This document shows, in pieces, positions 15,229 to 21,720 of a DNA stretch of 34,223 bases. Every line of letters begins with the position of its first letter. The first letter of the stretch is position 1. The translations under genes and the position numbers were made by a program. The notes under the pieces were generated by a model that was not told the DNA's origin, made no database searches, and saw nothing but the letters and a program-made list of their open reading frames with translations. Source of the DNA: Pseudomonadota bacterium (GTDB lineage Bacteria > Desulfobacterota > Syntrophobacteria > Syntrophobacterales > Syntrophobacteraceae); NCBI GenBank assembly GCA_023416335.1, contig JAEZHY010000248.1, forward strand, positions 1 to 34,223, written 5' to 3'.

Positions 15229-16671
15229 ATGCTCAAAGGAGGAATGGTCAAGATACTCTCCGAAGGCGACATGGAGCAGATTCACCAAAGTGCTCTGTCT
15301 ATTCTCTGGCGCATCGGGATAGAAGTCCGGGAAGAGCAGGCTTTTCAAATTCTGCAGAAAGCCGGATGCCCCACCAACGGGTTGAGGGTTCGCATTCCGG
15401 CCCACCTGGTCGAGGAAGCAATTCGACTCGCCCCCAAATCGTTCACGCTGTATGGAAGGGACCCCGAGCTGAAGTATCCCCTCGAGGATCGCCGGGTCTT
15501 CTATGAACCGATGATCGGGCGGCTGAATATTCTGGATCTCGAAACCGGAAAGCGGCGGCGCACCACACTCCAGGACGTCTGCGACCTTATCCGCGTTGCC
15601 GATAGCCTGGAGCATTACACTCTGCTGCACAGCGGAGCGATCATGCCGCACATTGAAGGAGTGCCGGATCCGGTATCGCACGTGCACGGCTACCTTGCCA
15701 GCGTGAAGAACTCGTCCAAGGTCATCAAGGGCGTCGTTCGAGGCAAGGAGAAGGCAAAAGACTGTATCCGCATGGCGGCCATAATTGCCGGCGGGGAGGA
15801 GAACCTCAGGCGTAAACCCAACATGTTCACCACCTGCAACGTGATCTCCCCCCTCACCTTTGCGCCGGAACAGACCCAGGGGCTGATCGAATACGCAAAG
15901 ATGGGCCTGCCCGTCGATATCGCCTCGGAACCCCAGTGCGGCGCAACGTCTCCGGCGACCCTCGCCGGAACCATTGCCCTGCAGACGGCGGAAATCCTCG
16001 GGATGAACGTTGTCGCGCAACTGGTCAATCCGGGAACTCCCGTCCTGATGGGAACCGTCGCGGCCGCAATGGATATGCGCAACGGCACCATCGCCCTGGG
16101 AGGCGTCGAAGCCGGGATGATGAACGTCGCGCACGCGCAGATGGCACAGTTCTACCAGATCCCGAGCAGGGGCACCGGCAGTAATACCGAGTCGAAAGCG
16201 CTCGATATGCAGGCTGGGATCGAAAAGACCATGACCCTGATGATGCCGGCGCTGGCGGGCATCAACATGATCTTCTACCCCGGCACCATGGACCACGCGC
16301 TGACCGTCAGCCTGGAAAGCCTGGTGATCGACCACGAAATCTGCGGCATGATTCACCGCACGCTGCAGGGAGTAACCGTCAACGACGCCACTATCGGTGT
16401 GGATGTTATCGAAAAGGTCGGCCCGGGCGGACATTACCTGAGCCAACCTCACACGCTGAAGAATTTTCAGAAGGAACATTTCATCCCGAAGCTTTGCGAT
16501 CGCGATTCGCATGAGTCCTGGATAGACAAGGGACGACCGAGCATGATCGATACGGCGAAAGCCAGGGTGAAAAAGATTCTGAAAGAGCATCAGCCCAAAC
16601 CTCTCGACCCGGCGGTGGAAAAAGAACTTCTGGCCGTGATCGCAGACGCCGAGAAAAGAGAGGGCGTTTAG
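15229..16671 (+). CDS. MttB-family (trimethylamine methyltransferase-like) corrinoid methyltransferase without pyrrolysine
   Basis: A 480-residue TIM-barrel methyltransferase of the MttB superfamily. The family core is visible: MGTVAAAMDMRNGTIALGG at about 274-292, AHAQMAQFYQIP (301-312), SKALDMQAGIEK (322-333) and GPGGHYL near the C-terminus. True trimethylamine enzymes have pyrrolysine (UAG) in the loop after the xxP motif; here it reads IPSRGTGSNT with no in-frame TAG. Pyrrolysine-free members characterised so far act on quaternary amines: MtgB on glycine betaine, MtpB on proline betaine, MtcB on carnitine and MtyB on gamma-butyrobetaine. A quaternary amine such as a histidine betaine is thus a sensible guess given the hut genes. 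AAGGAGA lies nine bases before the ATG. The partner is the corrinoid protein at 13452. Confidence 0.92.
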   Translation: MLKGGMVKILSEGDMEQIHQSALSILWRIGIEVREEQAFQILQKAGCPTNGLRVRIPAHLVEEAIRLAPKSFTLYGRDPELKYPLEDRRVFYEPMIGRLNILDLETGKRRRTTLQDVCDLIRVADSLEHYTLLHSGAIMPHIEGVPDPVSHVHGYLASVKNSSKVIKGVVRGKEKAKDCIRMAAIIAGGEENLRRKPNMFTTCNVISPLTFAPEQTQGLIEYAKMGLPVDIASEPQCGATSPATLAGTIALQTAEILGMNVVAQLVNPGTPVLMGTVAAAMDMRNGTIALGGVEAGMMNVAHAQMAQFYQIPSRGTGSNTESKALDMQAGIEKTMTLMMPALAGINMIFYPGTMDHALTVSLESLVIDHEICGMIHRTLQGVTVNDATIGVDVIEKVGPGGHYLSQPHTLKNFQKEHFIPKLCDRDSHESWIDKGRPSMIDTAKARVKKILKEHQPKPLDPAVEKELLAVIADAEKREGV

Positions 16672-16891
16672 AAGATAAAAAAACCAAAGGGAAAAAGCGC
16701 GGGGGAATGATTCCCCCGCCCCCCCAGGATTCGGCCTCACGCGCAAGCGTGCGGCCGATCGCTCGGCGCCAAAAGTAAGCCGTGAAGCGGCGCAGGGGGT
16801 GTGGGGGCCGCAGGTCCCCACGCTTTTGAAGTTTGAGAGTAGTTGTGCCTTCCCCCGCATCTCCCAGTTCCCTGCCTTCCAGGAGGAGAAC
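16672..16891. other. hairpin-rich gap between MttB-like gene and hutU
   Basis: 220 bp with several strong stems: GCGGGGGAA TGA TTCCCCCGC (16699-16719), and GTGGGG/CCCCAC near 16799-16821. No stem is followed by a T-run, so none is a classical terminator. The high GC and repeated stems look like a dispersed repeat. An open frame continuous with hutU crosses part of it but begins without a ribosome site. Confidence 0.5.
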
Positions 16892-18925
16892 ATGATCGCA
16901 AACGACGAAATATCCCGTTCCATGACCGTCAAACTGGAAGACCTTTTCCAGGAACTCCCCTCCCCTCAACCCTTTGTTGCAGGCATCCGCAGAGCACCTA
17001 AAAGAGACTTCAAGCTGAGCCGGACGGACACCGAGCTCGCGCTCAAGAACGCTCTCCGGTATGTGCCCGAAAAGTGGCATTCGGTGCTCGCGCCCGAATT
17101 CCTGGACGAACTTTTTACAACCGGCCGGATCTATGCCTACCGGTTCAGACCCGAGGGGCACATCAAGGGAAGGCCGATCGAGCAGTACAAGGGAAACTGC
17201 ATTGAGGGCAAAGCCTTCCAGGTTATGATCGACAACAACCTCGATTTCGACGTGGCGCTCTACCCTTACGAACTGGTCACCTACGGCGAAACGGGCCAGG
17301 TCTGCCAGAACTGGATGCAGTACAGGCTCATCAAGAGATACCTCGAACTTCTGACCGACCGGCAGACCCTGGTGCTTCACTCCGGGCACCCGCTCGGTCT
17401 TTTCGAATCGGGACCGGAAGCTCCCCGAGCCGTAATCGCGAATGCCATCATGGTCGGACTCTTCGACAACCAGGAAGACTGGCATAGAGCCGCCGCAATC
17501 GGAGTGGCCAATTACGGTCAGATGACCGCCGGCGGCTGGATGTACATCGGTCCGCAGGGAATCGTGCACGGGACGTACAACACCATTTTGAACGCCTCCC
17601 GCCTGAAACTCGGCCATGAAGCAACCGACATGAGCGGGGTCCTGTTCGTTTCTTCGGGACTCGGGGGAATGAGCGGCGCGCAGGGCAAGTCGGCCGAAAT
17701 CGCCAACGGAGTCGGGCTGATAGCGGAAGTGGACTCCTCCCGGATAAAGACCCGTTTTGACCAGGGTTGGGTGCGAACGGTCGTCGAGGACCCCGGTGAG
17801 GCTTTCAAAATCGCGGCCGGATTTATGGAGCGCAGGGAGCCCGCTTCCATCGCTTTCCACGGGAACATCGTCGATCTTCTCGCGTACGCGGTCGAACACG
17901 ATATCAGGATCGATCTCCTTTCCGATCAGACATCCTGCCACGTTGCCTATGACGGCGGCTACTGCCCGCAGGGTTTGTCATTCGAGCAGCGGACGGAACT
18001 GCTAAGGAACGAGCCGGCCCGCTTCAGACAGCTCGTGGACCGCTCGCTCCGGAAACATTATGAACTCATCGAGGTATTGGTCGGACGGGGCACTTACTTT
18101 TTCGATTACGGAAACAGCTTTCTCAAGGCTCTTTACGATGCGGGCATAAAGGAGATCTGCAGGAACGGCGAAAATCCGAGAGACGGATTCGTCCTGCCCT
18201 CTTACGTGGAAGACATAATGGGTCCGCTCCTTTTTGACTACGGATACGGCCCCTTCCGTTGGGTGTGCCTGAGCGGCAAACCGGAAGATCTCGAAAAGAC
18301 CGACCGGGCGGCAATGTCCTGCATCGACCCCGACCGCCGATTTCAGGACCGGGACAATTACCTGTGGGTGAAAAACGCCGGGGCGAACAAACTTGTCGTC
18401 GGCACCCAGGCGAGAATTCTCTACCAGGATGCCCTTGGCCGCATGAACATAGCTCTCAGGTTCAACCAACTGGTCCGGGAAGGCGAAATCGGACCGGTCA
18501 TGATCGGCCGCGATCATCATGACGCGGGCGGCACGGATTCTCCCTTCAGGGAAACGGCAAACATCAAGGACGGCAGCAACATCATGGCGGACATGGCCAT
18601 ACAGTGCTTTGCCGGAAACGCCGCGAGAGGAATGAGCCTCGTCGCCCTGCACAACGGAGGCGGCGTTGGGATCGGTAATGCCATAAACGGCGGTTTTGGC
18701 CTGGTCCTCGATGGAAGCGAACGCGTCGATAATGTCATCCGAAAAGCCATTCCCTGGGATGTAATGGGCGGAGTCGCCAGAAGGGCCTGGGCCAGGAACG
18801 AAAATTCCATCCGCACGGCCATGGACTACAACCGCGCCAGATCAGGAACAGACCACATCACCCTGCCCTACCGGGCGGATGAAGAAATGGTTGGCGAGTT
18901 GGTACGGAAGGCGTTTGAGCGGTGA
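16892..18925 (+). CDS. hutU: urocanate hydratase, long (mammalian/Bacteroidetes) type
   Basis: Adds water to urocanate to give imidazolone propionate, the second step of histidine breakdown, with tightly bound NAD+. The 677 residues match the long form (human UROC1 is 676) rather than the ~555-residue form of Pseudomonas. Conserved segments include MTAGGWMYIGPQGIVHGTY (211-229), the glycine-rich NAD site SSGLGGMSGAQGKSAEIAN (254-272), DQTSCHVAYDGGY (345-357), YGPFRWVCLSG, GRDHHDAGGTDSPFRE and ALHNGGGVGIGNAINGGFG. The ATG at 16892 is chosen because AGGAGGAG lies just before it; a longer frame upstream lies in repeat DNA. It sits between the MttB-like gene and hutI on the same strand, supporting a histidine-derived substrate for the whole block. 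Confidence 0.93.
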   Translation: MIANDEISRSMTVKLEDLFQELPSPQPFVAGIRRAPKRDFKLSRTDTELALKNALRYVPEKWHSVLAPEFLDELFTTGRIYAYRFRPEGHIKGRPIEQYKGNCIEGKAFQVMIDNNLDFDVALYPYELVTYGETGQVCQNWMQYRLIKRYLELLTDRQTLVLHSGHPLGLFESGPEAPRAVIANAIMVGLFDNQEDWHRAAAIGVANYGQMTAGGWMYIGPQGIVHGTYNTILNASRLKLGHEATDMSGVLFVSSGLGGMSGAQGKSAEIANGVGLIAEVDSSRIKTRFDQGWVRTVVEDPGEAFKIAAGFMERREPASIAFHGNIVDLLAYAVEHDIRIDLLSDQTSCHVAYDGGYCPQGLSFEQRTELLRNEPARFRQLVDRSLRKHYELIEVLVGRGTYFFDYGNSFLKALYDAGIKEICRNGENPRDGFVLPSYVEDIMGPLLFDYGYGPFRWVCLSGKPEDLEKTDRAAMSCIDPDRRFQDRDNYLWVKNAGANKLVVGTQARILYQDALGRMNIALRFNQLVREGEIGPVMIGRDHHDAGGTDSPFRETANIKDGSNIMADMAIQCFAGNAARGMSLVALHNGGGVGIGNAINGGFGLVLDGSERVDNVIRKAIPWDVMGGVARRAWARNENSIRTAMDYNRARSGTDHITLPYRADEEMVGELVRKAFER

Positions 18926-18977
18926 ACAGTCTACAGTGACTGTGACAGTGACCGGTGAACAGTGAGCAGTGAACTGA
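18926..18977. repeat. CAGTGAACAGTGA tract
   Basis: Imperfect tandem runs of GTGAACAGT/CAGTGA directly after the hutU stop. Similar wording appears at 124-139 and 20910-20950 (both in the opposite orientation) and weakly at 24365-24376. It is a low-complexity dispersed motif; function unknown. Confidence 0.6.
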
Positions 18978-19140
18978 CAAATGCGCGCCTCCGGACAGGG
19001 CTGTAACATGACAAAACCAAGCGACGGACGAGACAGGGTGGGTGCAGCTTTATCGTCAATGCTGTTGCTTTAATGACCTCGTCTCGGTATGCTAAGTATT
19101 TTTGACAGCACGTACCGGATACTATCCGGCCTACCGGGGC

Positions 19141-19168
19141 GGGTTCCCAAGGCGGACCTTGGTAACCC
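19141..19168. repeat. GGTTCCCAAGG-type palindrome
   Basis: GGGTTCCCAAGG CGGA CCTTGGTAACCC, a 12-bp stem with one mismatch. Same family as 11402-11427 and 24444-24470. Confidence 0.75.
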
Positions 19169-19321
19169 GCGACGTATTTCCTTTTTCGGCAGAGCCCCCA
19201 ATCCCGTCATCCCGGCAGTGCTTATGAGCCGGGACCCAGGGTTTTTAAGGTCTTGAATTCGCGGTTGATCCGCCCAGGGAGCCTCGGTTATGGAGCGGTT
19301 TCCAGACCGCGCCATTTTCAC

Positions 19322-19351
19322 CGCCGGCACGGTCAGGAAACCGTGCCTCAA
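19322..19351 (-). repeat. GGCACGGTTTCCTGACCGTGCC hairpin repeat
   Basis: On the minus strand GTTGAGGCACGGTTTCCTGA followed by CCGTGCCGGC. A second copy, on the plus strand and with small changes, is at 30840-30868. The stem is GGCACGGT/ACCGTGCC. Confidence 0.65.
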
Positions 19352-19513
19352 CATAACGGGAATGGAAGTAGCGTTCTCGTTTGAACCGCGTCCGAAGAGG
19401 CGGCAGCAGGCTGCATTCCGGCTCATGAACACCCCCGGAATGACGATATTGGTAATTCCGTCGTAAGCATTTGTTACATCTGGTCCGCCCCCCCAATCGG
19501 AGCACATGGATAA

Positions 19514-20794
19514 ATGAAACCCACCGGCAACCTCATTATCAAGAACGCATCGGAACTGGTCACCTGCAGCGGGTTTGAGGCAAAGCACGGGACCGGGATG
19601 CGGGACCTTCACGTAATCCCGAACGGTTCCGTTGTGATCCGTGACGGCATCATCACCGCCGTGGGCCCGACGGAGGAAATTTTAAAAGGCACCGATACCG
19701 CCGATTTCAATATCCTGGATGCCTCCGACCGCGCGGTCCTGCCGGGCTTTGTCGATTCCCACACGCATTTCGTTTTCGGCGGGTACAGGGCCGAGGAATT
19801 CTCTTGGAGGCTGCAGGGCCAAAGCTACATGGAAATCATGCAGCGCGGCGGAGGAATTGCAAGTACGGTTCGGGCAACGCGTACCGCCTCAAGAGAGGAA
19901 CTTTTCCAATCCGGCCTCAGGCGCCTGCATTCCCTGCTTTCTTTTGGCGTGACGACGGTTGAGGGCAAAAGCGGCTACGGACTCGACCTCGAAACGGAAA
20001 TTAAACAGCTCGAAGTCATGGCTGAACTCGACGCAACCCATCCCGTCGATGTGGTCCGGACATATCTCGGGGCGCATGCAATCCCTGCGGAATATGCCGG
20101 AAATGGTGATGCGTACGTCGACTTTATGATCGGGGAAGTCCTCCCCAAGATCGCCGGCAGGAAACTCGCCGAGTTTTGCGATATCTTCTGTGAGAAGGGC
20201 GTATTCTCTCTGGAACAGTCGCGGAGACTCCTGACGGAAGCCCGAAAGTCAGGCCTCAAATTGAAGATGCATGCGGATGAAATCGTACAATTAGGCGGTG
20301 CCGAACTTGCGGCGGAACTGGGAGCGGTGTCCGCGGACCACCTGCTGCATGCTTCCGATGAGGGCATTCGCGGAATGGCCCAAACCGGGGTAATCGCGAC
20401 CTTGCTCCCGGCTACGGCGTTCAGTCTAAAAGAACCCTATGCGCGCGGGCGATTCATGATCGACAGCGGATGCGCCGTGGCTCTGGCTTCTGACCTGAAT
20501 CCGGGAAGCTGCTTTTCGGAATCGATCCCATTGATCGTCGCACTGGCTGCACTCTATATGAAGCTCTCGCCGGAAGAAGCCGTCACGGCCATCACGATCA
20601 ACGGGGCAGCCGCGGTCGGACGCGCCGATTCGATCGGAAGCATCGATGTCGGCAAGAAGGGGGACCTCGTAGTCCTCGAATATCCTTCCTACAGGTTCAT
20701 TCCCTACCACATCGGGGTCAGTACGGTGGAAAAGGTGATCAAAGGCGGTAGAATCGCGTTTGATAAGGATGTATTTCGGAGGAGGGATTTTTGA
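19514..20794 (+). CDS. hutI: imidazolonepropionase
   Basis: Hydrolyses 4-imidazolone-5-propionate to N-formimino-L-glutamate, the third step of histidine breakdown. The 426-residue amidohydrolase has the metal-site motif DSHTHFVFGGYRAEEF (81-96; His83, His85), GKSGYGLDL (151-159), MHADE (His253, Glu256), SADHLLHAS (His276) and ASDLNPGS (Asp327). All expected metal and substrate residues are present and the length is normal. The start is the ATG at 19514, with a weak GGAG upstream. It is the last plus-strand gene of the central block, 588 bp after hutU. The enzyme for the next step (formiminoglutamase, deiminase or formiminotransferase) is not in the window. Confidence 0.93.
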   Translation: MKPTGNLIIKNASELVTCSGFEAKHGTGMRDLHVIPNGSVVIRDGIITAVGPTEEILKGTDTADFNILDASDRAVLPGFVDSHTHFVFGGYRAEEFSWRLQGQSYMEIMQRGGGIASTVRATRTASREELFQSGLRRLHSLLSFGVTTVEGKSGYGLDLETEIKQLEVMAELDATHPVDVVRTYLGAHAIPAEYAGNGDAYVDFMIGEVLPKIAGRKLAEFCDIFCEKGVFSLEQSRRLLTEARKSGLKLKMHADEIVQLGGAELAAELGAVSADHLLHASDEGIRGMAQTGVIATLLPATAFSLKEPYARGRFMIDSGCAVALASDLNPGSCFSESIPLIVALAALYMKLSPEEAVTAITINGAAAVGRADSIGSIDVGKKGDLVVLEYPSYRFIPYHIGVSTVEKVIKGGRIAFDKDVFRRRDF

Positions 20795-20929
20795 AGGAGG
20801 GATCGTCCTGTTCCATGGCTTGCGGCAGATCATGCCGCCTGCCTTCAAATGCATGGTGAGCGATCGCAAACATCCCCACCATGCAAGCCCTCAACACTAC
20901 CAAGTCTTTCTCAGTTCACAGTTCAGCGC
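20795..20929. other. short gap after hutI
   Basis: Contains a GCGGCA GATCA TGCCGC hairpin (20822-20838) without a T-run and the beginning of a CAGTGAACAGTGA-type tract (20910-20950, opposite orientation) that continues into the 3' end of the next gene. The hairpin could be where hutI transcription ends, but this is weak. Confidence 0.4.
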
Positions 20930-21136
20930 TCACTGTTCACTGCTTTCCTGAAGCTTCTCCGCCGCTTTGCGGTTGAGTTCGGCCGCCCATTGCCTCAAGT
21001 TCGTCGCCTCAGCCATGAATCCGTTCAGCTCCATCCTCGTGGCCTGGGTCTCGAGAAACTCGGTAAACTCACTTACGCTCGAGTAGGAATACCCACCATT
21101 CAAATCGATACCCCCGTTGCCCTTCTTCACCGGCAT
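20930..21136 (-). CDS. small hypothetical protein
   Basis: A 68-residue protein I do not recognise. It begins MPVKKGNGGIDLNGGYSYSS, followed by an amphipathic, Glu/Ala-rich helix-forming half (EFTEFLETQATRMELNGFMA and onward). The composition is that of a soluble helical protein rather than random translation. AGGGG lies about seven bases before the ATG. The last codons are made of the CAGTGAACAGTGA repeat, so the C-terminus may have been altered by repeat insertion. It lies alone among repeats between hutI and the RACo-like gene. No function can be assigned. Confidence 0.5.
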   Translation of the reverse strand: MPVKKGNGGIDLNGGYSYSSVSEFTEFLETQATRMELNGFMAEATNLRQWAAELNRKAAEKLQESSEQ

Positions 21137-21325
21137 AGGTTACCCCTGCTGGAAGTCACTGCCTGACTGTTCAGCGTTCCCCGTTTTCTCAGATGATAAG
21201 GAGTAGCCGCACGTGAACGCAAATGACTTTAAATCATCTATTCGATAACCGGAAGTTATGCGGGGATGACAATCCATCGTTTTTCGGAACCTCAGGAAAG
21301 ATCGCCCGGAGAGGCATAAGTGGGC

Positions 21326-21522
21326 GTAGGATGGGTGACAACCCATCGCTTTTCGTAAGGCCTTGGAATGATTGTCCGAAAGGGCACAGGTCGGTGCATG
21401 GAAACACTGGAAAGTCGCCATACGGAAAAAGAAGTCGTATCCGACAGCCCGTGAGCTTCCCGGCGACTGAGAGGAGAACGAAACTCAAAACGATGGGTTC
21501 CCGCTCCGCTCTCACCCATCCG
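21326..21522. mobile_element. MITE-like ~200-bp element, copy A
   Basis: Starts GTAGGATGGGTGACAACCCA and ends with AAACGATGGGTTCCCGCTCC plus CACCCATCC, giving terminal inverted repeats. The inside (GGTCGGTGCATGGAAACACT, then TACGGAAAAAGAAG, then GAGCTTCCCGGCGACTGAGA) matches copy B at 25320 in the same orientation. No protein is encoded. An extra left-end copy directly upstream (21258-21323) shows local duplication. Confidence 0.75.
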
Positions 21523-21627
21523 GACCCTTCCGATTGGTGCCCGTCTCTCAATAATAGGGCGTGGCGCCGCTGGCCCTTAAGATGCCCACGGTTCCTAATC
21601 GTGGCCGGCGTTCTTCCGATAGACGAC

Positions 21628-21673
21628 CGGTGGGCACGATAAAACTTTACCCCGCTCCGCTCCCCCACCCTAC
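21628..21673 (-). repeat. GTAGGGTGGG repeat with GGAGCGGAGCGGG insert
   Basis: On the minus strand GTAGGGTGGGGGAGCGGAGC, then GGGGTAAAGTTTTATCGTGC, then CCACCG. The GGAGCGGAGCGGG module also occurs at 24382 and in the right end of the MITE-like elements, linking the two repeat families. Confidence 0.7.
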
Positions 21674-21720
21674 ACGACTCGCCGCTTGCTTTATTCGAAG
21701 TTTCCCAAGAACTGAAGAAC

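Larger units (their letters stand above)
18926..19513. other. 588-bp repeat-filled gap between hutU and hutI
   Basis: No convincing gene. It contains, in order, a CAGTGAACAGTGA tract (18926-18977), a short copy of the GTAGGGTGGG repeat (ACAGGGTGGGTGCAGCTTTATCGTC, 19033-19057), a GGTTCCCAAGG palindrome (19141-19168), and two hairpins GCGGTTTCCAGACCGC and GGCACGGTTTCC-type (19290-19351). Frames open on the minus strand are formed by these repeats. The gap probably separates hutI from hutU transcriptionally or marks past insertions. Confidence 0.6.
21137..21720. other. 584-bp repeat-rich gap before the RACo-like gene end
   Basis: No gene supported. It contains a partial left-end copy of the MITE-like element (about 21258-21323), a near-complete element (21326-21522), and a reverse-oriented GTAGGGTGGGG repeat (21628-21673). 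Open frames on both strands here are built from the repeat DNA. It lies between two minus-strand genes and beyond hutI, so it tolerates insertions. Confidence 0.6.

Noticed and set aside
15229..16671. Pyrrolysine (read-through TAG) in the MttB-like gene
   Set aside because: The frame contains no internal TAG; the loop reads IPSRGTG in ordinary codons. The same holds for the MtmB-like gene.
16799..16891. N-terminal extension of hutU
   Set aside because: Lies in hairpin/repeat DNA without a ribosome site; AGGAGGAG sits directly before the ATG at 16892.
15181..16932. 583-codon open frame antisense to the MttB-like gene
   Set aside because: Shadow of a well-supported gene; translation is rich in His/Arg/Gly without family motifs.
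16481..17941. 486-codon open frame antisense to hutU
   Set aside because: Crosses the hairpin-rich gap and hutU in antisense; no motif.
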